The notes: generated by a model from the sequence alone, not told the origin. A stretch of 64,000 nt of DNA from Anagrus nilaparvatae (GCA_022575985.1 JAKSXM010000007.1:35900501-35964500), one strand, 5' to 3'. Shown: positions 1-9,909, counted from the stretch's first letter. Numbers and translations: made by a program.

Positions 1-1
1 A

Positions 2-503
2 AAAAGCTAACTTAAAATTATAGCCTGAAAAGTGTCACTTCATAAAGAAGACCATCAAATACTTGGAGCACATTATTTTCAAAGAACTCCTTCTTTGGGA
101 GTACAACCCGACCTAGCAAAAATTACAGCAGTAGAAAAATTTCCTGTGCCTAAAAATCAGAGAAACATTAAACAATTTTTAGGTTTGACAGGCTACTACC
201 GTAGGCGTAGGTTCGTACCAAATTTCGCCAAAATAAGCAAACCATTGACAAGTTTACTAAAAAAAGATGCTGAATTTATTTGAGGTATAAATTCTCGAAG
301 GGCCTTTGAGGAATTACGGTCACAATTGATACAAGCTCCAGTTTCAATTTATCCAGATTGGTCCGTAGAATTCATTTTAACAACAGACTCATCTGATTTC
401 GCTTTGGGCTCAATCCTATCTCAAAAAGAAATTGGTCAAGACCTTCCAGTGGCATACTATTCTAGAACTTTAACTGATAGAAATTACCTTACTACATTTT
501 AGT
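2..503 (+). pseudogene. Ty3/gypsy RT C-terminus and RNase H, decayed
   Basis: This is the C-terminal end of a reverse transcriptase running into RNase H of a Ty3/gypsy (Metaviridae) pol gene. Seen: an open frame from 32 contains the family-typical QFLGLTGYYR block just before the RNase H linker. An in-frame TGA at 281-283 interrupts it, but the same frame continues with an RNase H-like stretch containing TTDSSDFALG and AYYSRTL, ending at a TAG at 501-503. An extra Arg pair follows YYR. The element is cut by the left edge of the window, so gag, protease and the RT catalytic core are not visible. RT, RNase H, integrase and envelope follow in gypsy order. It cannot encode an active enzyme. Confidence 0.85.
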
Positions 504-867
504 GTCTCAATGTTTATTAACCAAATTTGGCCAGGCATATGCAATACCAGATGGGACGGCCAGCACGGTGGCTGAAGTTTTTATAAGACGTTTTATATCA
601 ATTTTCGGATGTCCAAAACAAATTTTAACAGACAGATCTCAAAATTTCATGTTAAAACTTCTTCAGGAGATAGCGAGGAGATTCACAATCAGAACGTGCA
701 GCTATAGGCCCCAGAGTAACGCATCCTTGGAACGGCAAAATTATCCACTGATTGAATATTTGTCTCATTTTGTTAACAAGAATATGGATAATTGGGATGA
801 TTACTTAGATATGGCAATACTAAGCTACAAAAGTGCCCACCATGGGCATAGTTGCGGCACCTTTTAA
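502..867 (+). pseudogene. Ty3/gypsy integrase core fragment
   Basis: This frame encodes the second half of a retroviral-type integrase catalytic core. The block FGCPKQILTDR holds the second catalytic Asp, and the block around SNASLERQN holds the catalytic Glu position. The N-terminal zinc-binding domain, the first Asp and the RNase H C-terminus are absent: the RNase H frame stops at 503 and this frame begins at once, so several hundred bases were deleted at about 500-515. After 867 the frame is lost and integrase-like sequence resumes in another frame near 920. It is a dead copy continuous with the flanking pol remnants. Confidence 0.85.
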
Positions 868-919
868 TTATTCTTTGGTAGAATATACAGAACACCATTA
901 AGTATGCTTCCATACCAGT

Positions 920-1297
920 ATGCACCCAGAAGACCAGCAAAAGACTATGGACAATTACTTAAGAGATTTAGTTACAAAACTAAATAAGGTGCAAAAAATA
1001 GCTAGAGAAAACCTCATAAAAGCTAAAGAACGATCTAAAGCATATTACGACAGAAAAATTGTACATAGAATTTTTAAAATCGGTGATAGTGTGTATTTAT
1101 TGCCAGGTTGTAAGGTTAGGAAATTTAGAAATCATTATTTAGGGCCTTTTGCCGCAAGAGATACGTATTATAGTGGGAATATAAAATTAAAACTGCGTCA
1201 AAATAAGTTCAAGATGATACATCCGAATAGAGTGAGGAAATCGTATCTAAAACTAAGATTTCCGCTAAATATAAGCATTTCCAAAAACTTAAAATGA
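920..1297 (+). pseudogene. Ty3/gypsy integrase C-terminal region
   Basis: A basic, coiled segment (KLNKVQKIARENLIKAKER then YYDRK) is followed by the small barrel-type DNA-binding domain seen at the end of gypsy integrases (FKIGDSVYLLPG, then a YLGPF block). It is shifted in frame relative to the core fragment ending at 867. The stop at 1295-1297 lies 15 bases before the first envelope ATG, a spacing usual for errantivirus-like elements, where env comes from a spliced RNA. Confidence 0.8.
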
Positions 1298-1311
1298 TAT
1301 TTTTATTTCAG
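1298..1311 (+). promoter_or_regulatory. Putative env splice acceptor
   Basis: A pyrimidine-rich run ending in TTTATTTCAG lies directly before an ATG at 1312. Env of insect gypsy-type elements is made from a spliced subgenomic RNA, so this is a plausible acceptor. A near copy of the signal (TTTTTATTTCAG) occurs at 3950-3961 inside the second envelope gene. The donor would lie outside the window. Confidence 0.4.
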
Positions 1312-3226
1312 ATGGAGTTAATCATTTTATTATTAACATCATAGGCAATGGCTGAAGCGCAAGATTTTAAGGAAAATTCAATAATAGCTTTGGATTGTGA
1401 AAATCAAATTTCTAACTATTCAACCTACTCACTGATAGACATCGGAGAAGGCGACATACCGGAAAAATCAAATTGTAAGATATCAAAAACTTAAGTGGCA
1501 TTGGTCCAAGCCAATAAATTTACTAAAACAAAGGTTATAGTTTGCAAAGAAGAAGTGGAAAGGATTGTTTCACGCTGTGTAAAACATTGGTTCACACCTA
1601 ATCAATTAAATACATTGGATTTTTCCAGGGCATCATATTGAGCCAATAACTAGGTCGCAGTGTGAGCAAACGCAACAGCACGGAAATTTTCACTTCAGGA
1701 ATTTGATTGTGACCCCATTTTTAAAGAAAAAAAAATGATTCTGTGGTGACTCCAGTTGAACTCGCGGGATCAAGAAATGGAAATGCAGAAAATTGTATCA
1801 ACGGAAGGTACACGGACCCCTTACAATGATTTAATAGTTAGTGGATATGTGAAATAACATTAAAAGATTACTACACTACAATAAACCTAGAAACAAACCA
1901 TATTGTGCTAAGAACTGGGACCAGATGCAAGTTTAATGAGGAAGAATGTTTAGGTCTATAAGGAGGTTATGTATTTTGGACTTGACTGCCCATCAGTGAA
2001 TGTCAGAAAAAATATACTAAATTATTTTCAGGAGTAGTTGATAAAATTGTGGACCCAGAGAAACCGAATAGCCTGGTGTACGCCATACAGTCAGATGTAA
2101 CTTTTGCTTTTACAGCTGAAGGCTCAACTTCAGCTTATAATCGTGAACTCATTCAAACCGATTCACCAGCTCATTTTATAATCAAAACAGACAATCCTCA
2201 AGTTTCAGACATGTCTCTAGTCACAGAAGCCGAGAATATCGATCTGATGGCGGATGTTAACGCTGAAATAGTGTTCGTTCAACAATATTCGAAGAGGCAG
2301 ATGAATGAGCTATCTCATGATGTCCTGATGCATAAGTGCCAGATCGAGAAAAAGTTTATTGCAAGCGCTCTTAGTACAGCCATCACTCAGCCAGCCCATT
2401 TTGGTTGAAAACTGACTCAGAAATCCGGGTTTTTAGGAGTTGTAGTCGGAGAAACAATAAGTATTGTTCAGTGCCAGCCAGTCAGCATAATATTCAGAAG
2501 AAAGGAAACATGTTATCAAGAAACATGTTTTCACGATGTTATCATGTTATCGATGCCCGTTGAGAGGGATGGTAAATATGTATTTTAGCTAACAAATGGT
2601 ATAAGCTGTTTCCGGAGCCAATGGAGGCCAAGAAGCCAGAGGTGATTTCACCGGAAACAAAGGCCACATAGAAGTACTCTGATCCCAGAAAGTTAGGACA
2701 AACAGGACTTTATTCCTTACAACAGCTGGAATCATTCCGAGAAGCACTATTGTTCCCGATAGAGAGAACCGCTATCTAGAACTCAATAACAAGAGGGATG
2801 ATAGGACAAAATGTGACGGGAGATAAAATTAATGTGTCTTATTTACTAAACCCTGAATCAATAGAAAAAATTCTTAGAACAACGTGGGAAAGATTTTGGG
2901 TAAAATTTAATCATTCGGGACTTTTAGTGCAGGAATATTGATTTTTTCTAGTATTTAGACTAATTAAGTTTGTTCTAGATTCGGCACTACAAGGATATGC
3001 GTTATATTTAATATATGGTTTTTCACTCCACATACTAGCAGCATTTTGGGACTCGTTGACTCAATTACTATTACAACTAGGCCAAGAAATAACTAATTAT
3101 ACTAATAAAGGAAATAATAACGAAAATCAAAATATTAGGGCTATAGACAACAATTCTGAACATCCAGAGGTGGTTGTTAGTGCTACAGCACCCAAAAGAC
3201 CTGAGCTGTATCCACAAAAATTTTAA
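1312..3226 (+). pseudogene. First envelope-like glycoprotein gene, decayed
   Basis: From the ATG at 1312 a hydrophobic leader is interrupted by a TAG after about 11 codons. Cysteine-bearing ectodomain-like sequence follows in shifting frames with many stops. The longest open piece is 2049-2408 (about 119 codons). A hydrophobic segment near 2990-3050 fits a C-terminal membrane anchor, with a short tail ending at the TAA at 3224-3226. The pattern of conserved Cys and short motifs resembles the class III (chuvirus-type, gB-like) glycoproteins captured by some insect LTR elements rather than the F-like errantivirus envelope. That assignment is by eye and moderate at best. It cannot make a functional protein. 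Confidence 0.5.
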
Positions 3227-3234
3227 TAAGAAAT

Positions 3235-4593
3235 ATGGTGAACTTTGCAGTAGCAATATTATTGTTGGTCATAGCGTCTACCGAAACTTTCATCAAGAAG
3301 AAATTGAGGATTTATAATATTCATAGAAATCCGGGAATACTGTTTGAGGAGGTAGAAAAAGTGTATTTGCAGGACGAAAATCTTGAACTTATTGCACTGT
3401 TAAACATGAATTATATTTACAACGTGCAGCCATATTATCAAAGCAAGATAAATGCGATTGCACAGCTAAATCAAACCATCAAGGAATTAAAAGACTTGAT
3501 TACTGGATGGTCAAGTATAATAAAAAGGTCAGAGAAAGAAGGAATTTTAGTAGAATTGAAGATAAATCAAGACTGATCCAGATTGGCGAAAGAAAAGTAT
3601 GTAGAGTACCATCAAGTGAACTTATTACCAACATTAAAAAGTTTTTTTGCAAATTTAAAGGAAATTAACAGCAATGAAATGACATCAGAGTTATTTACAC
3701 CCGAAGCATGGGAAAATTTATCAAAAATACACCCAAACATCATAAAAACTAAAGAATGCGATCTTACTTACGAAATTAAACTGCTACGAGTGAACACCGA
3801 AGTAATAGCAATCAAAATACCACAGTTCCAATTAAAACCATATCAACTCATACCAAAGTTTGGAAAATAAACGTAACTTCTCAAGTGAAATTCAGGAATG
3901 ACTGGAAATGACATGGGAATGTAAATGATTACATTTTACAAAAAAAACATTTTTTATTTCAGATTTGGAATTAAATAGCTTATCATCTTGTAATAAATTA
4001 TACTTTAGAAAACCACCGGTAATCCAATCAAATCCTAGCTGCGAAGCAGAGCTGTTCGTACAATCCAAATTAAATTGCGAGGTTGTAGATGAGCCGGTTG
4101 AAGAGCCATTCACAAGTCAAACGAGATCGGGAATAGTTTTTTTTTTTGGCCAACCAACATTTTTATCAATAGACTGCCCACACCAAAACATACACAAATG
4201 GCTAAAGGTTTAGTAGTGGTCGAATTACCAGCAAAATGCGATTTAAATGTGAACGGGGTTATTTTTAAGGGCACCCCAAGTCCGCCAGCAGCGCTAATAG
4301 TTCAAGACGCAATTTTAACAATAGGAAATATAAGTAGGTTTATAAAAAAATCTACGGTTCCAAAAACACCAGAACCAGCAAAACCAAAAATTACTCCACA
4401 GTATGTGTTAGCATACAGTTTTCGGTATCACGTAGAAATATTATCGACAGTAGTAATAATTGCCTTATTATGTAACGTGTGTCTACGGATATTCGCATGC
4501 AAAAGGAAAAGGAAAATATATAGGAAAGTTAAGGTGGACCAGGAGATGACAGAAGTAGTGAGTAAATTAAGTGAACCGAGAATAAACTCATAG
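3235..4593 (+). pseudogene. Second, F-like envelope gene, broken
   Basis: It starts nine bases after the first envelope gene ends. ATG 3235 opens a signal-peptide-like stretch (VAILLLVIAS), then a block with NPGILFEE as in errantivirus/baculovirus F-like envelopes, and a helical region rich in Leu and Ile. Seen breaks: TGA at 3574-3576, TAA at 3868-3870, a frame change near 4140-4200 around a run of T, and stop TAG at 4591-4593. The Cys-rich stretch at 3985-4090 and the membrane segment near 4440-4500 followed by basic KRKRKIYRK fit an F-like C-terminus. The interval 3871-3961 ends in TTTTTATTTCAG and may be a small intron or decayed sequence. Some open parts are long, so this copy is less decayed than the gene before it. 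Confidence 0.6.
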
Positions 4594-5040
4594 TAAATTA
4601 AAATATGTTAATATAAAATTTCTTTTGTGCTAATAATATTAGATTAAGTTATGAAATGTGTCTAAATTTAAATAGATTAAGTTGTAATAATTAAATTTAA
4701 TATTAAAATAGCTATTTTCATCCTTAGATCCGTCTTTACAAATTTCGTTCAATTTCATGAAGGCGAGTTAAAGCAAACGGGCTGAATTCTGAACACTACG
4801 ATTTAAAACAAGGGAAAAATTTAGCTAAGGTAACATTAAATTCAAATTTTGTAAAGTTAAACTATAATTATAAGGTTTATACTCCAAACCAAGAAGACTA
4901 GTTTTTATCTTTCGTTAAAAAATAAAAAGTTAGATATTCAGTAATAGTATTGGACATTAAAAATTTAATAGGTTAGGTACAAATTGTTTCTGCTAAATAG
5001 TAAAAAAATAAAACCTTAGTTAAAATTTGTCTAGAAGTTA
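4594..5040 (+). other. Tail of gypsy element, possible LTR remnant
   Basis: AT-rich sequence after the last envelope stop. A purine-rich stretch in CATGAAGGCGAG (about 4757-4768) could be a decayed polypurine tract, which would put a 3' LTR after it. No LTR pair can be checked because the 5' end of the element is outside the window. The next recognisable signal is the polyadenylation site of the minus-strand gene. Confidence 0.3.
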
Positions 5041-5043
5041 ACC

Positions 5044-5049
5044 TTTATT
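5044..5049 (-). promoter_or_regulatory. Polyadenylation signal AATAAA (minus strand)
   Basis: AATAAA on the minus strand lies about 20 bases after the stop codon at 5069-5071, as expected for the 3' end of the gene whose terminal exon is 5069-5171. Confidence 0.6.
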
Positions 5050-5068
5050 GAAATACATTGTAAAGTAA

Positions 5069-5171
5069 TTATTCAACCTGATTCATTTCATCAAAAGGCT
5101 CGTCGTCTTCTGGCAGGGGAGGAGTCCATCGATTGTGCCCCATCTCCCAGTAACATCCCCCGAGTCCAAAG
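5069..5171 (-). CDS. Terminal exon, acidic tail (isoform 1 of JmjC locus?)
   Basis: Read on the minus strand, a long T run and TAG form an acceptor at 5172. The exon begins with one base that completes a codon, then codes for about 33 residues including GLGGCYWEMGHNRWTPPLP and the acidic stretch EDDEPFDEMNQVE, then TAA. It is open across its length, has balanced codon use and is followed by AATAAA. Its entry phase matches the donor at 6018/6017 (which leaves two bases), so it can follow the exon at 6018-6085. No family is recognised. Whether it belongs to the JmjC gene is inferred from strand, phase and proximity. Confidence 0.55.
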
Positions 5172-5866
5172 CTAAAAAAAAAAAAAAAATATTATTAAAG
5201 TTAAACTTTTTAATTATTATTATAATTTTTTTTTTATTGTAAAATCAATAAAGGCTAAGTACTCACAATTATATTCATATGATTTTTTTAAATTAACCAA
5301 AAATGGTTAATTTTCCAACGTAATGATCACGTACAGTGATTTTTTCGTCATTTTGTTAATACACGAGCCAACCTAATGGCACCTAACACACCTTCTCTAG
5401 ACACCGTTTAATTATTTAAAAAACAAAAAATATTAAAAATATAAAATTAATTTTTTTTTATTTATATTTTGCGTTTCTTCAATCTCAATCTTGAGAATAT
5501 TGGCGCCTGGATGGTAGTTAAGAAATATTTCACGAGCCATGTCATATTAGTGTTTAAAAAGTCAAATTAAAATACAATTTTTTCTCGGGTGATGGTAGAA
5601 GGAAAAGGTTGGTTTAGATAATAAAATTTAGTTTAGATAATAATTTTGGTAAAATTAGGAAAATTTTCATACGTAAATGCATAGTAACAAAGAGATAAAA
5701 TTATTTTTCTTATTTTTATAAATACATTAAGATAAGGAGTTTAAAATAAATTCTATTATTGATATTCAAATAATAGCACAAAAAGAAAATTTAGTTAATA
5801 AGTTTTTATTTAGGGCATTTCTGTCAATTACAAGTAATATAATAAATAATAAAAATAAAATTTTTG
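5172..5866 (-). other. Intronic/intergenic AT-rich interval
   Basis: Long A and T runs and no supported exon. A 28-codon open stretch on the minus strand beginning at an ATG at 5538-5540 (reading AREIFLNYHPGANILKIEI) looks coding-like, but no acceptor or donor fits it convincingly. An AATAAA on the minus strand near 5803-5810 could serve the stop at 5867. Confidence 0.4.
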
Positions 5867-5945
5867 TTAAACATTTTTCAGCATCTTTAAAATCTTGGAC
5901 CGAATAATTGTCGAATTGACTTCTTTAGGTTTCCGATACAAAGCA
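5867..5945 (-). CDS. Alternative terminal exon, basic
   Basis: On the minus strand a good acceptor (TTTCTTCTCAG) ends at 5946. The exon starts with one base that completes a codon, then codes for about 25 residues (ALYRKPKEVNSTIIRSKILK...) and a TAA at 5867-5869. The phase fits the donor at 6017, exactly as the exon at 5069-5171 does. The two exons can therefore replace each other after the same upstream exon. Function unknown. Confidence 0.45.
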
Positions 5946-6017
5946 CTGAGAAGAAATTAAATTAATAAATAAAATAATGTTAAATTTTAGCTATTAAATA
6001 ATATAAAAGTTACTTAC

Positions 6018-6085
6018 TCGCCTAATAAAGTTTTGATGTTAAAATTTTCCGATAAATCAGCAAACTCCTTAACGTAACGGAGAAC
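6018..6085 (-). CDS. Internal exon with strong donor
   Basis: Minus strand. An acceptor ending in CCTAG is followed by an open stretch, VLRYVKEFADLSENFNIKT, and the segment closes at GGCGA with the strong donor GTAAGT (intron starts at 6017). Two bases remain, matching the one-base start of both 5867-5945 and 5069-5171. The segment lies in the same frame as the zinc-finger exon just upstream but is separated from it by a TGA and a TAG 18 bases apart, so it is either a separate exon or the tail of a decayed longer one. Confidence 0.45.
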
Positions 6086-6103
6086 CTAGGCTCTGGCAAA
6101 TCG

Positions 6104-6304
6104 TCAGTGTTTTTGCCTCAAATGATGTTTATCCAGAGTCTGCGGTTTTAGATGTTTATCACAAGAATAGCAATGAGCAGATTGGGCTTCATGGACAGTT
6201 TGAATATGCTGTCTTAGATTCTTGATGAACGACGTTGTCATTCCACAATAATCACAGGTGTTTTTCTTGTATTCTCTAAGATGTTTAGCCTTCCTGAAGT
6301 TGCA
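6104..6304 (-). CDS. C2H2 zinc-finger terminal exon
   Basis: Minus strand. After an acceptor (pyrimidine-rich stretch, ...ATGATAG) the exon codes for 66 residues with two complete C2H2 fingers of spacing C-x2-C-x12-H-x4-H. Finger 1 is CDYCGMTTSFIKNLRQHIQ plus its last His. Finger 2 starts CYSCDKHLKPQTLDKHH and ends in HLRQKH, at once followed by TGA (6104-6106). The first 16 residues look like the tail of an earlier, degenerate finger. C2H2 fingers usually bind DNA. The exon lies about 80 bases downstream of the JmjC exon, a usual short insect intron distance, so it may be a terminal exon of the same gene. A separate gene is possible. Confidence 0.65.
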   Translation of the reverse strand, partial: CNFRKAKHLREYKKNTCDYCGMTTSFIKNLRQHIQTVHEAQSAHCYSCDKHLKPQTLDKHHLRQKH

Positions 6305-6383
6305 CTATCATAGACGCAACAGGATGTCAATATTAGAAGGATAGTGAGAAAGAGAACAAAAGTCTTAAAAGAGAACAAAACTC

Positions 6384-6871
6384 TTATGGGAACAAAAGTC
6401 CGGCCAAAGGGACATTCAACGACCGGTATGGCCAAAGGGACATGCTCGGACCGGTGGTTAACCAAAGATATTCGTAGATGGTTTTTGCTTCAGCAGCACA
6501 GTAGCTTAGGTTCACGACGCAATGGCCAACTCCAGGGTTAAGAACCACTACATCGCCCTCTCCTTGGACAAAATCATTATAATCAATGCCATGCTCCTTT
6601 AAGAAGGCAGAAGACATAAAGTACACAGGAGCGTGTAACGAGGCAGAGCGGCAATTACAGGTACGGGAATCTGCAATGGTACAATCCTTTTGGCATTTGA
6701 CACCCCAATTTGCCCATTTCTCCTCAGTCTCAATCATAGAATACTCGGGAAATATTCGCCAAGCCTTTTTCCCTCGAAGAATGACATTCATCGACCCAAG
6801 AAGGCCAGGCTCTACATGTACAACGGTTGAGCTGTAAGGTTCACTGAAGTAGACCATACTCTGGTGGTAAC
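6384..6871 (-). CDS. JmjC-domain exon
   Basis: Minus strand. Acceptor TTTCACTAG ends at 6872; the first full codons read YHQSMVYF. Counted from the Met at 6857, the exon holds the cupin core of a JmjC domain: the HxE iron ligands at residues 14 and 16 (VVHVEPG), a GSMNVILRGKKAWRIFP strand pair, a Cys-rich insertion (residues 55-69), FLKEHGIDYNDFVQGEGD, and the third iron ligand His112 in GVGHCVVN, then AEA. This is the fold of 2-oxoglutarate/Fe(II) protein hydroxylases and demethylases. The exact subfamily is not recognised. All three metal ligands are present, so activity is possible. The true donor is unclear: the last 20-25 codons before the stop at 6384 contain a small TGTCCCTTTGGCC direct duplication and are probably intronic. 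Confidence 0.75.
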
Positions 6872-6943
6872 CTAGTGAAATATATATTTAAAGTTAAATT
6901 TTAATATACATACCCATGTAGAAATGAAATCCTTAAAACTTAC

Positions 6944-7015
6944 TTGGGGGTCCGGGACTTATCCGCCAAAAGGATAATAAACTGATCAGTATGTCACGCT
7001 TTTTTTCATCAGTAA
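6944..7015 (-). CDS. Exon just upstream of the JmjC core
   Basis: Minus strand. It reads ACTGATGAA then DEKKRDILISLLSFWRISP and GPP, ending at a strong donor (CAA then GTAAGT, intron from 6943). One base remains, which fits the two-base start of the JmjC exon at 6871, so the join gives an uninterrupted frame into YHQSMVYF. The proposed acceptor (ATCAG at 7018-7016) lacks a good pyrimidine tract, so the 5' edge is less sure than the 3' edge. Confidence 0.6.
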
Positions 7016-7148
7016 CTGATTACGCATGCGCATAAGTGGTTATAAAATTTTCTATAAAGCCTTCCGGAACTAATAAAAACAAGTTATAAAGTAATTGTAA
7101 CAAGATGTAGTGGAAAAATTTACAATAGAAATTTTAATAATTACTCAC

Positions 7149-7215
7149 GATTAGGCAAGAATATCGTTTCAACTCAGGATTGATAATTTGGCCAAGATAT
7201 TTATACTCTTCATGT
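7149..7215 (-). CDS. Possible further upstream exon, tentative
   Basis: Minus strand. An open stretch reading EEYKYLGQIINPELKRY ends at a donor-like GTGAGT (from 7148). Its content would suit the helical N-terminal part of a JmjC protein, but the phase does not match the proposed start of the next exon, and no start codon or clean acceptor is seen. Either the next acceptor is misplaced or this is not an exon. Confidence 0.3.
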
Positions 7216-7314
7216 CAAATCCCGTTTTTTCCTCTACATACTGGCCATAACGTTCAGATTAATATTAATACTGGTTACCGTTCGAAATAGTAAAAAAAAA
7301 ATTATTAAAAGTAT

Positions 7315-7560
7315 ATGTTCATAAAAATGCCGAGCGCATAGGAGATGGCTAGACGATTTTTTCAAAAAGTATTTGTTCGTAAAAATACCGAGCTCATAAG
7401 TGAGAGCTCGATGATTTTTCAAATATTTATTAAATGTTATTAAAATTACCGAGCCCATAAGTAAGAGCTCGGAAATTTTTCAAAATTTTTTGCTATGTTT
7501 ATAAAAATACCGAGTTTATAAGTAAGAGCTCAGCAAATTTTCAAAAAAAAAAATTATTAT
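7315..7560. repeat. 61-bp minisatellite, four diverged copies
   Basis: Units begin near 7321, 7382, 7443 and 7504. Each has a run of A then an ACCGAGCTCATAAG-like core, a GAGAGCTCG arm and a T-rich run. The core GAGCTC...GAGCTC is itself a short dyad. Copies differ at several positions, so the array is old. Confidence 0.7.
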
Positions 7561-7607
7561 TAAAATTATATGTTCATAAAAATTCCTCATATCACTTATG
7601 AATTTTT

Positions 7608-7745
7608 TTTAAGATAGAAGACACAGCAACTGTAAGTACGGCGGCTACAAGTTAGAAAAAGATAGAAGATACAGCAACTATAAGTGAATACAAATAGAAG
7701 GTAAGGCGACCGCAAGGTAAAAAAATTAGAAGATACGGCAAAGAG
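7608..7745. repeat. Degenerate AGATAGAAGA repeats
   Basis: The phrase AGATAGAAGAYACAGCAACT occurs at about 7612 and 7658, with looser copies near 7695 and 7728. The ends are unclear. It directly follows the minisatellite. Confidence 0.4.
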
Positions 7746-7960
7746 AAAGAATACATCTTCATGCACGGGGCACGCCATCTGCATATATACACACGAGCAA
7801 ACACAATTTTTCAAAAATGTTTTAATTAAAACAAAAGAAAATTTTATAAATCTTCAAATTTTTATCGTTCCTTACTTAAAATTTAATATTTCTTTAGGAT
7901 ATTATTGATCAATAATGGAACCAAATTTTTTTGTTATTAATAAAAAACAATTTTTATTGT

Positions 7961-7998
7961 ATCAACGTTTCGATTACATTAAGTAATCCTTATCAAGA
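7961..7998 (-). ncRNA. Degenerate hammerhead-like motif (left arm)
   Basis: Minus strand reads CTTGATAAG, then the stem GATTAC, a TTAAT loop, GTAATC and GAAACG. This order matches the hammerhead core (CUGANGA, stem II, GAAA), but the first core residue is U rather than C and G8 is replaced. It is probably inactive. Confidence 0.4.
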
Positions 7999-8877
7999 TT
8001 CTACAAAAAAATTTTTTTAAAAAATTAAAAATCTATCATAAATATTATTATTAATATAAACCTTACCAAAAAAATTTATTTTTTAAACATAACCTCAAAT
8101 TAACAAATCCTTAACATAATAACATTTACATAAACTTTTAACTTTTTTTAACCATAAATTCATTAAATATTTTTTAATATTTGTTTTTAATTTTACTTTC
8201 TTTTTGTGTGTGATTATTAAATTTAATTCATTTAACATTTTTTTACTAAAAATAAATGTTAAAATTTGTCATGCTTCTATTGTTTACAAAATGTCAACAC
8301 ACACTGTACAATTCTATATCAATAACTTATGTATAATATTTACAGCTGTTTATTATATAATATACACTAACACAAGAACACAAAGTAACTTATCATCATT
8401 TATATACACGGTGATATAAAATAAATAATATTAAAAAATATGTAAAGTACATGCAATAATATCACCGTGTATATAAATGATGATAAGTTACTTTGTGTTC
8501 TTGTGTTAGTGTATATTATATAATAAACAGCTGTAAATATTATACATAAGTTATTGATATAGAATTGTACAGTGTGTGTTGACATTTTGTAAACAATAGA
8601 AGCATGACAAATTTTAACATTTATTTTTAGTAAAAAAATGTTAAATGAATTAAATTTAATAATCACACACAAAAAGAAAGTAAAATTAAAAACAAATATT
8701 AAAAAATATTTAATGAATTTATGGTTAAAAAAAGTTAAAAGTTTATGTAAATGTTATTATGTTAAGGATTTGTTAATTTGAGGTTATGTTTAAAAAATAA
8801 ATTTTTTTGGTAAGGTTTATATTAATAATAATATTTATGATAGATTTTTAATTTTTTAAAAAAATTTTTTTGTAGAA

Positions 8878-8915
8878 TCTTGATAAGGATTACTTAATGT
8901 AATCGAAACGTTGAT
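8878..8915 (+). ncRNA. Degenerate hammerhead-like motif (right arm)
   Basis: Mirror copy of the motif in the left arm, on the plus strand, with the same core substitutions. Confidence 0.4.
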
Positions 8916-8994
8916 ACAATAAAAATTGTTTTTTATTAATAACAAAAAAATTTGGTTCCATTATTGATCAATAATATCCTAAAGAAATATTAAA

Positions 8995-9909
8995 AGAAAA
9001 TTTTTTTTTTATTAAAATGCAGATAAAAATTTTTTTAATTTTTTTATTGAACTTAAAAAAAAAATAATAAATAACAAATATATTGGTAGGTTATAATGAT
9101 AATAAATAGATTCTGGGATATTAATAGATTTTTCATAAATAATTAATACTTTAAAATTATAAAATAAGTAAATATTTACGTTAGGTTTGTCAGCAGTCAT
9201 AATTGTCACCTTATAAAATTATCAAAAAAATAATAATTATTTTATTCACTAATAGAAATTAATCACTGAATTTACTATGCCAAATTGAGTTTATTAAACT
9301 CAAAAAAAACATAATAGTACAGTAATAAAATATTACTGTATACTGCGTAACCAAGAGTGAACTTATAGCTTACAGAAAAAGAAGCATGTATTTATAGTCA
9401 ATAAAATAGAAGTCCCAATAGTTTTACTTAGGGCGCTAGCATAGGTAATTTAATGTTAAAGTGCGCTAAAAAAAATTTAAATTTAAAATCTTGAAAATAT
9501 GAAATAAATTTCTTTTTGTTTGTTATTCTTAAATTTTGTGTTATCTTTAAATAGTTTTAATCATTATAAATATTTTACTGTGTTTGGTTTAAATCATTTT
9601 ATATTGTTAGAATGTTTACTATATATTGTAAAAGCACCTAACGCTTTAGATTTTAGGAGAGGAGAGAACGAAGATAAAATGAGAAAAATTTTACATTTTA
9701 GATGAAAAATATTTAGTTAACCCCTAGAACTGAGCCAATTCATATTTTTATCTAAATTAAATTTAATTATTCAATTAATTAAACGTTTAGATTTTATTAG
9801 TAAATATTAACTTGAATTCGTATTAACCAAAGTTAATCAAAATAAATTATACTTCGGATTTTGCCTACTATAAAATCTAAATAAAAATTTGTTTTACATA
9901 TCTTTTTCA
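8995..9909. other. AT-rich interval, no gene seen
   Basis: Poly-T and poly-A runs around 9000-9060. A less AT-rich stretch at 9340-9470 and a weak 61-codon ORF at 9520-9705 show no recognisable domain. Nothing else is supported. Confidence 0.5.

Larger units (their letters stand above)
7882..8994. repeat. Near-perfect inverted repeat, 536-bp arms, 41-bp loop
   Basis: Arm 7882-8417 and arm 8459-8994 are reverse complements with no mismatch that I could find by eye; the loop is 8418-8458. The outer ends read AATATTTCTTTAGG and its complement. Each arm carries, about 80 bp in from its outer end, a Penelope-type terminal motif (AACGTTTCGATTAC with a GTAATCC-like return). A transcript would fold into a very long hairpin. 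The arms contain mirror-image short ORFs that I do not regard as genes. Confidence 0.9.

Noticed and set aside
8204..8672. Mirror ORFs of 71 and 90 residues
   Set aside because: They are the two strands of the inverted repeat and have no recognisable domain.
9520..9705. 61-residue ORF before the purine tract as a retroelement gene end
   Set aside because: No motif; length is within chance for this composition.
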